Part shown: positions 35,035 to 47,175 of the stretch, piece by piece
Position numbering within the stretch: the first letter of the stretch is position 1
Layout: each line of letters starts with the position of its first letter
Origin: Paraphysomonas bandaiensis
Lineage: Eukaryota > Chrysophyceae
Length of the DNA stretch: 64,000 bases
Reading direction: 5' to 3'
Assembly: GCA_965644295.1 (NCBI GenBank)
Contig: CBFFRP010000292.1
Location: 96,647-160,646, forward strand
Notes under the pieces: generated by a model
What the model saw: the letters and a program-made list of their open reading frames with translations, nothing else
Database searches by the model: none
What the model was told of the DNA's origin: nothing
Made by a program: the position numbers and the translations under genes

Positions 35035-35470
35035 ATCTATAGCCATTGTTCACTGAATAATGGATACAATTTTTGCAATATGCTTCACTAGTATATTGAG
35101 AGTAGTATTGGTATTACAATGCGGGTTACCACTGGTTGTGGTACATTGCATGTGTCTTTTTATGGGGTTACGCTGAGAAGTTCAGCCACCGTTTTATGTA
35201 TTGTTTACATATGTTCTGATGCAGCAATTCATAATTTTGCGGTTATTCTCAGTAATAATAGATAAAACTATACTATTGACTAGTATATAGTATATAATAG
35301 TTGCATGTGTGCTTAAAGCAGTAGTAGAAGTGATAGCGAAGCATCTCGTTGTAGCGCCAACGTACATATCATTCTTTCTGAATCATAGGGAGACCTATCC
35401 AGTATACAGAAACAATTCCATGACATATCAATGTCGAGTAGTATTGTTTCAATTGTAACGTGGGCGCTGC
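35035..35470. other. Intergenic, left flank of hAT element
   Basis: No gene. The last 8 bp (35463-35470, GGCGCTGC) form the left target duplication of the hAT element. Confidence 0.5.
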
Positions 35471-36808
35471 CAGGCTGCGTAACAATTAATTGGTTTTGGA
35501 AGTTATATTTTCAATTATTATTATTGGTAAATGTTGCCAATTAATTGCAATTAATAGGCTGAATAAATATATATCATCTTACGATACTAGCTACTGAGCG
35601 ACCATAGGTACATACCCATTATCTGTAAGCATAAAAGTTTGGATGTATGTGCACAGTCACTTTATCATTTTATTAATAACAATTGTGTGTGACAGTCAGT
35701 ATAAGGGTAAGTATACACTTTAATCTATGTGCGCAAGATCGTTGGCAAAGAAGAAATTGTGCACCTCCACAACTGTCGTCTAGATACATAACATATAAGG
35801 TGATTGAAGATATTCAACTGCTTCGAAATATTCAAGTATAGTAGTGTAAATGGGAATGGACTTCAATTGCGTTGAGTTTATTTCGGGTGACAACGCTGAT
35901 TGTAACCCGAAAATGTCAGATTAATCAGAGAGTTATTGGTTACGCAAGTCACAAATTGAACCTGGCTGAGGGGTACGCCAACTTGGTGGATATTCTTGTC
36001 CAACTATGCACCAAACTACGCGAGTTGAAAAATGCAAGTAAGTTGCGCAAGAATAAACTACCACCTGCTAATCTAAAGAGCATTAAGTGGAATTTGCTAT
36101 ATTATATGGTCAAGAGTTATAGGGAACTATCCACTCATCTGTTTGGGTGTGACTTTGATGTTAATGTGTTACGATTAATCCCAAGCGAAGTAGATCATGT
36201 CAGGATAGGAGTGATTTTGTCTCATCTAGCTTGATCTAGATAATGTCCCGACTACAATTTGATGACTTAATTCGTTAGTAGCCTGGGATAATATTCTACC
36301 TGGGTGCAGACGCGGACATTGTTCAAAATGCAGATTTCGATAGAGCAGTAGTCAAAATTCAGCGTGGTAGGGAACAAGAACTGAACAGCGCTGAAAAAGC
36401 ACAGGTGCGACGCTTTTAAAGAAATAATGTACCTGCACACGAAGGTGAACTCAATGAAGAGAAATATGGGGAGGAGGAAGACGAGGTCATTCGTTTACTT
36501 CCAGATAACCGAAGCGCTAAACGCATGAAGCATTTGTATAGCACTCCCAATGTTTGTGAGAGGTTGTTTAACAGAGCTAAGATTGTTATGTCTAATTTTT
36601 GCTAGCAAATGACACCTCTAGACACCTAGAAATGTTGATGTTTCTGCGTAAAATCGGCACCTTTGGGATGAGATTATAGTTCAGAAAGTTGTTCTAATTT
36701 CTAGCAATAGAATTGGCAGCAATTATTGGATGCTTGATTATTAATTGCAATTATTATTGTTGGACATCTGTCACCAATTAACTGCCAATTTATTGTTACG
36801 CAAGCCTG
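35471..36808 (+). mobile_element. Complete but degenerate hAT transposon, 1338 bp
   Basis: Ends in inverted repeats of about 23 bp, CAGGCTGCGTAACAATTAAT at left and, read inward from the right, CAGGCTTGCGTAACAATAAA, differing by one indel and one base. Flanking 8-bp direct repeats GGCGCTGC (35463-35470) and GGCACTGC (36809-36816) match at 7 of 8. CAG-type ends with an 8-bp duplication are the hAT hallmark. The interior encodes a broken hAT-type transposase. Confidence 0.82.
35872..36670 (+). pseudogene. hAT transposase remnant
   Basis: An open frame at 35872-36234 (120 codons) has the pattern found before the C-terminal part of hAT transposases: KSIKWNLLYYMVKSYRELS echoes the usual TRWSSTYxMLxRYLEL, and LRLIPSEVDHVRI the usual LLP-x-E-x-RI. 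Beyond stops and frameshifts, SAKRMKHLYSTPNVCERLFN (about 36510-36570) matches the C-terminal dimerisation signature SxPxxSERLFSxA. Further on, in a shifted frame, HLEMLMFLRKIG (about 36628-36664) matches the terminal LEMLLFLR. At least two frame breaks exist, and the N-terminal zinc finger and first catalytic region are not recognisable, so it cannot be functional. Confidence 0.75.
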
Positions 36809-37772
36809 GGCACTGCTAGTTGAAAAGGTTCGAGTGGGATGTGCTCAATAAAAAAATGGTTTTAACTTTAATTTAAAATTTCGTGATAACGTAAACTTCT
36901 TGTCGGCACAGTTATGTATAAGCATAACTCTTAAAAAATAGATAAATGGGATGAATAATCAGGCTAACCAGAGATCGTCATAGTAGAATATGCTGAGAGC
37001 CCGTGAAGTTATCTAACGAGTTCATTGTAAACTGAAGAAGAGTAAATCATGGTTTGTGAGCACAATGCTATGCATATAAGGAGAAGCTAAACTAGCCTGA
37101 AGTTGCATCGGTGCCCATACATGAATATCCATATAATGCTATAGATGCGCGTAGCCATCTATCAACTGACTCCTATCGTATCTTATCACTCTTATCTCTG
37201 AGTGTGATCTGTACAGTATCGCTCCACATCTCCTGCGTGCTGATACCCCAATATCTAGATATCGGATATCTAGTCTACCAACATCCGTATACGGATATCC
37301 GACGGCAGACAGGCAGAGTGGTGGAATACAGCGGTATATCCTGCTCCATCCTGTGTGTAAAATCCAAAATTTGAAATTGATTTTTAAAATTTGAACCACA
37401 TATTGTACGAAATCAAGGATTCTTGGTTTATATATGAAAATACCGCATAAAAATTACAAAGCAATGACTTAATTCTGGAAATTTGTATGAACTGTACTGT
37501 ATGTACTGTACTGCTGTATATGTATGTATCTGTATGGAACTACACGATGAGGGCTGGATATGAGGGTGGAGTGTAGAGGAAGGAGGCCTATGGACATCAA
37601 TCAAGTCATCCATCCGCCTTAACTCTGCCATAAGAGTAAAGCATATAAGAGGTCACTCGTAATCGTTGCTGTTGTCTGTGATCAGGTAGCGAATAGCCAT
37701 ACATAGGACTCGACGGTTATACGCGGTCTTCCAGTGCGATCAGAGGGACTTCTAGATACACACAACCACAAC
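36809..37772. other. Upstream region of PDS5 with palindromes
   Basis: No gene. Perfect 12-bp palindromes ATATCTAGATAT (37251-37262) and TCCGTATACGGA (37284-37295) sit about 480-520 bp upstream of the PDS5 ATG, with a repeated GGATATC between and beside them. The PDS5 promoter should lie in the right part of this region. Confidence 0.45.
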
Positions 37773-40700
37773 ATGCCCACTGACAGAAGAGACTCTGCAG
37801 TCTTCTCTGCTAATGTGCTGAATAAAGCCACTCGAAAGTCTGATATCATGACTGGTCTGAAGGCGTTACATGAGAGGCTGTCGTCTTTTGATCAAGATGC
37901 GCACAAGCCGAAAGCCCTCACTGCGATATCAGGCCAGCTGATCGCCAAGCGATTGTTAGGACACATAGACAAAGAGATTCGAACATTGACGTGCTGCTGT
38001 ATAGTCGATATCCTGCGAGTGTTTGCGCCTGATGCTCCTTATTCAAGTGAAGAATTATGCAATATATTTGATGCTCTGTCAGTTCTTTTAAGGAGTTTGA
38101 GCACTTACGATGCTTCAAGCTGGCTCGGCACAAAAATATTTTATATATTAAATAGTTTATCAACTGTGAAATCATGTGCAATAATTATTTACCTACGTGA
38201 TCAAGGAGTTGAAGGGGCATCCGACCGGTTAATCGACTTTGTCGATGCACTAGTTTCTTCAGTGCGTCCAGATCACACGGAAGCGGTTGCAGGTCATATA
38301 GGGTCCATCCTACAGACGGTGATTGAGGAGGTGGAAACATTAGATCAAGACTTACTGGACCTCTTTCTTGCTCCTCTTATTCCCAGTGCCAAGGCTGATA
38401 ATCCTGCGGCATACAACCTTTGCCAGTCAGTTCTTCGACGCTGCGAGCTCGCCATCCAAGGACCGATAAATGCTTTTGTGAACCGTAGTTTAGTTGGCAG
38501 TATGGGTGAGCTTGGACCAATGGGAAGTGGAGAAGAGTCCAATCTCTCTGAACATATATATGCAATCATATATGAACTCCATAAGGTTCATTCTGGTCTT
38601 CTATTGCGCATTCTCCCGAATGTGTGCGTCCAGCTTCAAGCAGATGAGGCTGAGGTGCGACTGAAGGCCGTCAAACTCTTAGGACGTCTTTTCGCTTCCC
38701 CTCATGCTGACTATGGCGTTGAATACAATCGCAACTTCAAAGACTTCCTGGGGCGCTTTGTTGATGTCGCTGAGGATGTTCGTTTGGAGATGATAGAGTG
38801 CGGGTATATGATAATGAAAAACAAAGAGGACCTCAGGGCATTAGTTAGTGGTAAGTGTGCATCATGTTTGCACTGTACCTTTGTCTGCTTGTGCTCATTA
38901 ATCTGCATATATTACTTTGTCTACGAAAAGTGTAATTCATTGATATAGACTGCATGTGCAAACGCCTTCGAGATGGGGAAAGCGCTGTCCGGTTCGCTTC
39001 GCTGGGCCGACTGTTAGATATTGCCTACGAGTATCCCACTTATCTCTCAGTAGAAACATTCCGGGACATGTTGGAGCGAGTAAAAGACAAGAAACCCAAT
39101 GTCCGAAAGGTTGCGCTGATTGGTTTGTCTAAAGTATTTTTCAAGCACATATCCGTCCGTGCTCTCTCGTTCCACAACCTTGGTGAGGGGGATGCTGGCA
39201 GCGTGCCTGTGGAGTACGTATACGGCGAGGAAGGCGAAGAGAGGGCACGGGAAGTCGCAGATTCCCTGGGTATAAGTGCCGATATCTGGACTAGACTATC
39301 GATAGTTCCGGGGTATATTATCAATGCGTGGGGTTATCCAGATCCCGAGAACAAGCACTTGGTTACCCAGGTAGGTTGTGTGATGCTCCCCTATGAAGTG
39401 CTGATAGTTGTACTTCGCAGCTTATACAAGAACAGATTTTGCCAAAGTACGTAATATATATAACTCAGTACTTGTTGTGTAAGTGCAAAACGTGTAGACC
39501 GCCCAAGAATTTAAGCAAAGAAGCCTCTGGTGGTCAAAGCGAGGCCTCAAAGAATATCACATCATCATCATCTTCTCTTTCTGTTATTTCAGAGACCGAC
39601 AGCGGGAAGGAGGTGCTAGAGTGGGAGAGCAAGCGCGCAACACTTTTATTAAGAATATTTGGGACTTTAGATTCAACGCAACGACAATGCCTTGGCGCGA
39701 TTATGGCTTTCAAGTCCAAGGTATTGCAGCCATTATATGCCCCAAACATCATTACACTTTATTTATGTTTCCGTGGGAATAATGCTAATGATTTAGATTC
39801 GTGTGGAGTTGGAACAGTTCACCAACAAGTGGACATCTATCCTCAGCGGGCAGAGCAAGACCAATGTGGCGCTGCAGATGCACAGGGCAGGTTTTAGACT
39901 TCTGGAAAACTTCCCTGCGAACCTTGCTGCGCTAGAGAAGAAGCTTGCCACTTCTCCAGTGAGTCTGGAAAGGCTGGTTCAATCAAAGTGCGTCTGTACT
40001 GTATCATTCATAATTTTTATTGGCTGTTTTTTATTACGGTGTATATGGATCTCATCATATTGTCATTAACATGAGGCTTTTCAGGGACAAAATTCTAGTC
40101 CGTCTTCTAAAATCTGCCACCGCTCCGGTTCCATTTTCGCGAATAAGTGCACGGTCATCTTCTGCTGTTGAGGCAAGTGAATCCGACTATCCCTATTCCC
40201 ACAGCTGCATCGCTCGGGCCTGTATGCAACGCGATGACCTCCGTCGGCGGCTTGACTCCAAGTCCCCTTTGGGAGGGTACATGGCTCGCCTATTTGATAC
40301 AAGTGCGATTCATATGCTGGCTAACCCTTACACTGCAAGTTGCCTGCTCTACCACATGACAGCAGTAGCGAAAATTCCCGAAGAATTCGATGAGCGCGAG
40401 GAATCTTCGGGAAGAGTACGGGAGATGAAGGACACTTCTGACCTGCTGATGCTGTTGGCTAAACATTTTCCTATGGTACATAATAAGTTGTTCTTATCTT
40501 GTACCTTATAATGGCTGGTAGATATTTGCTGGCAGCGCACCAGATCTGGAGGCTTGGCTGATGGCCATCTGCGAGGACACGAGGGACAACAGACGACCCT
40601 CTTCATCATCTGCAACTTCCAAGTACCGTCGTTCCACGACAACTCGTGTCACGCGATCAGAGGCTCGCAATCGTGCATTGGAACAATTCACCCGTGTATT

Positions 40701-43691
40701 GAAATATGCTGCCAAAAATCTGTGTGACACAAATGAGAATACATCAGGCGACGCGGATCACAACAGAAATACTACCAGGAACTTGTGTGCAGCTTTGCTC
40801 AAGTATGCAAAAGAATATAATGACCCATTGGCATGTGAAATGCTTGCACAGGTAGAGCCATTCTTCTATATACTGCCCCACAGGATGTTCACTTCCTGTG
40901 TCATAATGAACAGGGGGTATGTACCATTGTCCGTGGAGGGCACACGTACGCAGATATTGTTCCAGAGTCCGCGCTCTCCAGTAGCCGCTTATGTGATGCG
41001 TTTGGTGTTACATCTGCGCTAAACATTCTGAGCAAGACTAATCGCATGTCCCTCTCGTCTCCTTTGGAGAGGGTAGCCTGTGATCTGCATGTATTCGCCT
41101 CTCTTCTGGTAACCGCTTTTGCTGCCTCTTCTATGTAAATGATGGTGTCTCACAGAGCGCGTATGGAGAAAGCGCTAGAGAGCTGAGTGGTCCCTTTGAT
41201 CGGTTGAATAAATTCTTGAAAGAACAGATATTCTCTCCGGAGTCATCACTACACGAACGTTCCTCGGATTGCTCTCAAGACCCTAATGACGACTTCTATC
41301 TTCTTACTTTAGTAGGTGCTATGAAGGTATATTCCGAACTAGCTTTCAAGAGTGCTATCCGAGAGTCCATGGTGTCTGGTGTTTCCCCTTTCACCCAGCG
41401 CCAAGGTGCCCTTCCTGAAGAAGAATCTGACGATGAGAGCTTTTCGGATCACGAACAGAAACCTATGTCACAGCGCTTCCCAGAGTATGCCGTGCCGATT
41501 CTGTCCTTAGTGTTTGAGTGCATATGCTCTTACGGGTCTAAGTTCTCTGGAATTGCAATTCCGGGTACATCGAGGCATGTTTTGCTGCGTGAAACAGCGG
41601 CCGTATGCTTGATCCGCATGCTAAAAATCAAGTCTGTTGGGAAAGGGATCAATACTGCGGAGTGGCAAGCCTTAGCGTGGACATTGTTGGATGAGAATGA
41701 CACATGTCGACGACGTATCCTGCAGTCCCTCTCGATAATGATTCAGACCCATTGCGTGCACCCTCGCTTTCTTGCCCTGCCTTGTATCGTCGCATCCGAT
41801 GAGTCCCTCCAGGGAATGGCTGAACAGGCTCTCACTTTTGCGATGAAGCGACTGCGAGCGACGAGTATGGAGTTAAGAAGTCGTGCAATATCACTTCCCG
41901 ATCTATCAAGTGAAGAAGGGCAGCGCCTTCAACAGATGGCTGAGGACAACACACCCGAGTGTGTAGTACCTTACCTAATACATCTACTCTCGCATCACCC
42001 CGATTTTCCATCGTCCCCGACTTTGTCGGCGGAAGGCGACAGTGAACGTATGCGGAATGTTCTGCGATGCGTGAAGATGTTATATCATATCTTGCTTACT
42101 GCTCTCGGAAAAGACAACGATAACCTCTCCTATTTGCTTAAACAAGCCAATATGATTAGGTTCTACCGTGATCGATTGGATAAGTATAATATCGGATTGA
42201 GATTCGTTACCAAGCTCGCAACTAATGTACTCAAAGGTTATATACGAACACAGGAGGATGCTCAGCCGTTCCTGGGCGACATTAACCTACCTATGGACCT
42301 CTATGAATTAGACGACGGTGAAGGCGAAGATATCGACGAGTTAGATGTGAAGAGAGCAATTCAAATGGCAAATAGAGCTGAAGCGGGTGCGAGTCACCGA
42401 GCAAAAGTTATGGCTAAAAAGTCTCCTGTCAAGAAGCAAGCTCCCACTGCGTCCAGAGAAATAAAAGAGCTAAAAGGTGTAAAAGCAGCTGCTGTGGCCA
42501 GTGAGAAACCGACGAAGAAACGGAAGGCGCGTACGAAACCTGAGAAATCTGCCCCCGCCCCACGTCCCCCGCGATCCTCCTCCCGCCCTCAGCGGCGCAG
42601 TGTTAGCACTGCAGTTAACTATGCGGACACAAGAGAGAGTGACGACGAGGCGGAAATGGATGAGATCGAGGAGTTGCTCAGCACTAGTCAGTCAACCAGT
42701 GGGAGAGGATCTGAGAGTGGTCATAGAAAGCGCTTTCCTTCGTCACGAGTGGAGGGACGACACAGTTCGAGTAGCATGCAGAGTGGAGTTTCCGACTCGC
42801 CGTTTGATTTTGATTCTGTGAATTTTTCAGAAGAAAGGTAACTCATACGAAAAGAAAAACATTGTAGTAAACTTGATTGATAATCATCTATGGCTTACCG
42901 TGCTGCTGTACAACGTTTCTATTGTGTGTGCGCAATTGTAATGTGTGTTACGATGTGTTCTAGCACGAGTTCATCGTTTATGGCGAAAAAGCGTAAGCTG
43001 AGCGGAGGCTGGTCGTCTATATTAGCGTCAGATGACGAGGCGGAGCAAAATAATGAAACGAGTAGTTCCTATGTGGAAGAAACTGATAAATCTTCGGCTA
43101 GCAAAAGGAAAAGGGCTGCTACATCGAAACCACTGAAAAATCTCGTAAATAAAGATAATAGCAAGTCTGCGAAGGTGAAAGGAAGACAGTCTACGAACCC
43201 ATCCTCTGTGGCTACTTCCGAAAGGGCGTCCAGCAAATGCAGCAAATCTTTGTCACCTCTGGAAAAGGCTCAGGAGAACACAACTGAGCTAAAGGTGATA
43301 CTACGTCACATGTCTATGATGTAGGTAACTCTATGTAATTTGTGGTGAGCAGGCATTGAGACCGGTCAAGAACGGCGAACGCCCCTCGCGTAAGTCTACG
43401 AGGTCGAGTGTGAAAGGAAATGGTGCAACTGACTCTGAGTCGGACTATTTTGAGGCTACTACGACCGTTCTATCGGAGAGGAGGACAAGGGAAAAGACAG
43501 TGCATTCATATGACTCCGCCACACAAGAACAATCTGTGCGACGGTCGACAAGAAGAAAGGTCAGTGAGGGTATATGGGTTCAACCAATGTTGTGCTCATT
43601 TATGACAGGTGTGATAAAAAAGAAAAGTACGCCCGTCATAAACTCCCGCAGATGTTTACTGGATTGTGGATGTAAGGGATTATTCGAGTAA
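37773..43691 (+). CDS. PDS5: PDS5-like sister chromatid cohesion factor
   Basis: Eleven exons: 37773-38850, 38949-39370, 39421-39446, 39498-39720, 39797-39987, 40085-40475, 40522-40851, 40884-41108, 41156-42837, 42964-43294, 43353-43691 (5238 nt, 1745 residues). The introns include a 32-nt one (40852-40883) and two near 98 nt. The HEAT-repeat N-terminal half matches PDS5: VLNKATRKSDIMTGLKALHERL, LTCCCIVDILRVFAPDAPYS, HIYAIIYELHKVHSGLL, VRLKAVKLLGRLFAS, then DKKPNVRKVALIGLSKVFFKH. PDS5 binds the cohesin kleisin and SMC heads through WAPL/Eco1 interplay and controls loading, release and acetylation of cohesin on chromatin. The tail (from about residue 1480) is Lys/Ser/Arg-rich with AT-hook-like basic patches, usual for the family. 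The extreme 3' end is uncertain: a further possible intron at 43560-43608 would end the protein two codons later. Confidence 0.9.
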
Positions 43692-44080
43692 TTGTAGATT
43701 TATATCCGCCGAGTCGTTATCTTGTATAATTATTGTTGGACGATTGTTTTTTGTGAGTGCGTTCTTATATTTAGCAAGTTTACAGAATATATATAATTCT
43801 TACGTATAATATGATGGGTAGGAAATTGAGTAAGTATTAGGTCGTAAAATCTCTTAACAATTATTATTGAATTTCTTTTTGTATCAACCAGACTTGTTAA
43901 TTTGTGAGATTGTCAATGAAATGAATTGGCTTGAAAACGACTATTTCAATTATTATAATTGGTAAATGATGGCGTTTAATTGGCCGGCTTAATTATATTA
44001 TCTTGGGTATATGTGTACAGTAACGTTCCGATTATTATTCGTATTTGTGCGACAGTATAAGGGCCATCCCCAGTATGGGA
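43692..44080. other. 3' flank of PDS5, AT-rich
   Basis: No gene. 43920-43990 (TTTCAATTATTATAATTGGT) resembles the left interior of the hAT element at 35.5 kb and is probably a relic of that family. Confidence 0.45.
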
Positions 44081-44203
44081 AATATTTTTCAACCTAGCCT
44101 AATTGGTTGAGTTACCTAGTCACACTATTTTAGGTGGAATAACCTAGTCAACGTAATAAATGACTCAACCTAGTCAATTTTGGTATTCAATCTAGTCGTT
44201 CTT
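44081..44203 (+). repeat. Octamer array, R2 copy B
   Basis: CCTAGTCA-type octamers start at 44093, 44115, 44143, 44169 and 44191 (first and last diverged). The spacing 22, 28, 26, 22 is identical to copy A, and TGACTCA sits in the same place before the fourth unit. The flank ATATTTTTCAA at left matches copy A; similarity stops after the last unit. Confidence 0.8.
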
Positions 44204-44819
44204 ATATCCATTGATTACACACTGTGACTGTCTAAGGTTCCATTTCACACCACACAATATATTAGTGGCTTACAGAAAATCAAAACAAACATTCTAACAT
44301 AACAATATGCTCATATATACATATCTACTTAACACAGGTCGATGTATATATCTAGCCTATCTATAGCATGTAAGTATATAGCGATGGGTCCCTGTGAGTG
44401 TTATGGGGAGGAGGGGTCCTATCGTTGACCAAGAACTAACTGAGCACCTCATCACAGAATAAGCTGATTGAAATTATTCGACAGCTTAAAAATATTTAAG
44501 TATGCAGTGTGAATGACATAGTGTATCAGTTGGGGCCACTATTTGCCGCTATATCACCAGAGATGTGAGTGCAAGAATATAACAGTGTGAATGGCATAGT
44601 GTATCATTGAAAATCTGATTATTAAGAAGCGCAAGCTTGTGCGTTGCCGCGACCAACCTAACAACTCGCGCGACACTATGCATAACATGACTCTCATCTA
44701 GTTACTATTGCATGCACCGACAAGTGCTCAACTATACAACACGATTTAGTTAGCTACATGGGCATACGACGAGTTGCGTGTTTAAGCCGGATCATACGCT
44801 CCTGCCCAATCTACTTGTC
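44204..44819. other. Repeat-rich spacer
   Basis: Contains one copy (44516-44582) of a 67-bp segment repeated at 45735-45801 (CATAGTGTATCAGTTGGGG...). No gene was recognised. Confidence 0.5.
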
Positions 44820-45254
44820 CTAACACAAACAACTTGCGGTCGGTGTCTTCGGCATATGTCTCCTGTATATGCGGCAGATCTTTAGGGCCCTCTTCAAGGT
44901 GGTGTTCACAGCAGCAGGTAGTCTGGAAGGGAGAATAAAGTAGCTATAGCGCCGGGTCCTCCCACGGTCACGAAGCGGTCTCACTGGTGCAATTTTGCAC
45001 ACTGACGCATGAAACAGACATCTACCAAAATCTGTTACAAATTCAAGCTGACTCCAATGTCTTCCCTCCATTGCGTGCACTCGTCCAGCACATGCATCCA
45101 CCTTGCACTCTTCTCCCGAGTGACTTACACTAGTAGGAAACCGTGCACCTTCCCCGCTCGGATGAAAACCTACTAAGCAAGAATAACATAAAAGCACCAC
45201 AAATGTACCTGACACTGCTTGGAGAACAGTGCCAGAGCCTTGATATAATCTCAA
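44820..45254 (-). CDS. Candidate small cysteine-containing ORF
   Basis: A 144-codon open frame, not recognised. It lacks an ATG at its start (opens TTG); the first in-frame ATG is about 60 codons in. A hydrophobic run GTFVVLLCYSCLVGF lies near the start, then spaced cysteines (ECKVDACAG, ending CLC). A donor-like GTACAT and an acceptor-like CTTAG bracket the hydrophobic run, so that run may be intronic rather than a signal sequence. It may be an exon of an unresolved gene or chance. Confidence 0.2.
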   Translation of the reverse strand: MRLYQGSGTVLQAVSGTFVVLLCYSCLVGFHPSGEGARFPTSVSHSGEECKVDACAGRVHAMEGRHWSQLEFVTDFGRCLFHASVCKIAPVRPLRDRGRTRRYSYFILPSRLPAAVNTTLKRALKICRIYRRHMPKTPTASCLC

Positions 45255-45420
45255 TGACCTGGGTCAGGAGAAACCAAGACTAGGCAGTAGACGTGTGAGA
45301 AGACATGACAGGTCTAATCACATCATTGCCATTGCCATGCATCCATGAGGAAAGTTTGACGCATTACCTCGGTCATTATTGGCCGGCCACACAGATACCG
45401 AATAATGTGAACTCATACTC

Positions 45421-45730
45421 AGCATCAATCACTCAAAGCAAACGCAGGGAGCAAGCAGAATGTTGATATACCTGACATATCTGCTGACTTCAGGTGTTTT
45501 GAGTTCTTAAGGTGAACATCCCGGATGCTTAACTTCAGCAGGCAGCCCAATACCCCGGTTACCCTTCTGGTGGGCCCTGTCCCGGATGCCCTTGAGGTGG
45601 GCCCATTCCCGGATGCCTGTTTATTCGTCAGGGCCCAAAGACGTCTACACAAGTGACACTTATTAGTGTCCCTTGTACCACACAAGCATTTGGCTATGAG
45701 TGGGCAGAACAATATATCTGCTGACTATAT
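45421..45730 (+). repeat. Repeat R1, copy 5, with internal tandem duplication
   Basis: R1 body from ATCACTCAAAGCAAACGCAG to TGAGTGGGCAGAACAATAT. The GGTGGGCC...CCCGGATGCC block is duplicated in tandem (about 45570-45620), unlike in copies 2-4. The copy ends against the second copy of the 67-bp CATAGTGTATC segment. Confidence 0.78.
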
Positions 45731-46114
45731 AATATGGCATAGTGTATCAGTTGGGGGCCCCTATTTGCCGCTATATCACCAGAGATGTGTGTGCAAGAAT
45801 AATGGAGTAGAATCGTTGGATAGCAATGATTATCATTATTATTTATATATCAGGAAGGCAACATACGAACAAATTTGGCAAGGAACTACCAAACGGGTTT
45901 CTAAAATTTACAATGAATATACAGTCAGGAAGCAAAGGAATGGATCAGGGTAGATGCCATTCGAAAACCATGCCAAGTCCCATGCCGGCTTCATTAGCTG
46001 GAAGGAGTTCTTTATAAGGTTATGTCTAATGAAAGGTATCATCTTACGCCTGGAATGTGCATCACTGAGTGGTTATGGATGATTTATCTTATTTCTTAGT
46101 CGAGAGAGTCTAAG
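45731..46114. other. Spacer, possible hAT interior
   Basis: Begins with the 67-bp duplicate (45735-45801). The rest lies left of the hAT relic and may belong to it, but no motif is recognisable. Confidence 0.4.
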
Positions 46115-46943
46115 ATGAAGATAAGGGTTCAGACATGAGGATGATGGGGACGAAGCCATTAGTTTATTAAAAGCCAATCAAAAGCGCAAGTAAGAACGCC
46201 CCAAACTGTCCACACGATGTCGTTGCATGAAGCATGTCTATAACATTACCAATATTTGTAAGAAGTTGTTCAGCAGAGATAGTATTGGTAACCCTCAACC
46301 TTTTCGTGGTCTGCTGGGGGATATGTACCGGAGATATTTCTCCAGGAAAATGCCGCATGTATATGTTGTTCTGCCTACTCATAGTCAAAAGGGTGCGTGG
46401 TACAAAGACAAGGGGCACTAATAAGTGTAGACGTATTTAGGCCTTGACGAATAAACAGACATCCAGGAAGGGACCCACCTCAAGTACACCCGGGGTATTG
46501 GGCTGCCTGTTAAAGTCAAGCATCCGGGAATGTGTCCACCTCAAGGGCATCCGGGGTATTGGCCTGCCTACTGAAGTCAAGCATCCGGAATGTTCGCCTT
46601 AAGGACAGAGACCGAAAGTGTTTACACCTTAGTGCTTACGGGGACGTACAAGTAGCTTTCGTAGTACATCTTACTATATCAGAGTTAAGCACTATAGTTA
46701 ATTAACTTGTTTTGCTGCATTAGTTCTGACTTTTACACGCCTATTGCTAATAATAATCAGACATTCACTTCGATAATATTGTTACGACTGATTTTCGCAA
46801 GCCAATGACACCTCTGCACTATGGACATCTTAAAATGTTATTTGTTCGTCTGCAAAGCTAAAAGTCAGCAATATATTGAATGCTTGGTTAATAATTGCAA
46901 TTATTAATGCTGGATACCTTTCACCAATTTATTGTTACGCCTG
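46115..46943 (+). pseudogene. hAT transposase relic split by an R1 copy
   Basis: Left part, 46115-46274: DEAISLLKANQKRK, then CMKHVYNITNICKKLFSRD, is collinear with the 36.5-kb transposase end. Right part, 46791-46943: FRKPMTPLHYGHLKMLF is the terminal motif, followed by an AT-rich tail and the hAT terminus ATTGTTACGCCTG (ends 46943). The R1 copy in minus orientation separates the two. Many stops lie between; nothing is functional. Confidence 0.65.
46275..46790 (-). repeat. Repeat R1, copy 6 (inverted, internally duplicated)
   Basis: Reverse-oriented R1: CGTGGTCTGCTGGGGGATA at left, a duplicated CATCCGGGGTATTG block at about 46480-46590, the hairpin arm and an AGTTCTGACTTTTACACGCC head at right. 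It sits inside the hAT relic. Confidence 0.75.
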
Positions 46944-46978
46944 ATGTCAACAACTCTTGACGTTAGAACAGTACATAT

Positions 46979-47175
46979 TATATTGAAAGTCTTTTTATTT
47001 AGCAATAGGCGTTAAAAACTCATTCCGATACAGTGGCTAGTTGAGTGCTAGATCTACTATAGTTAGACCTCTACCCATAACTAATCAGCACAAATTCTAT
47101 TATCCTACTACTTAGCGCTACAGAAGCTGCTTGTGCGTCGCCGCAAGCACCAAGGTGCAACTACTTCCGTTCTTG
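46979..47175 (+). repeat. Repeat R1, copy 7 (head half only)
   Basis: TATATTGAAAGTC and AATAGGCGTTAAAAACTC head, closest to copy 2, through the TGCTTGTGCGTCGCCGCAAG hairpin, then stops. Confidence 0.75.

Noticed and set aside
40917-40960. Extra intron in PDS5 starting at GTATGT (40917)
   Set aside because: Reading straight through gives an uninterrupted, sensible frame (GVCTIVRGGHTYADIVPES), and splicing would break phase.
42890-43324. Separate small gene beginning MAYRAAVQRF
   Set aside because: The frame is better explained as PDS5 exon 10 after a 126-nt intron; the phase matches and the basic tail composition continues.
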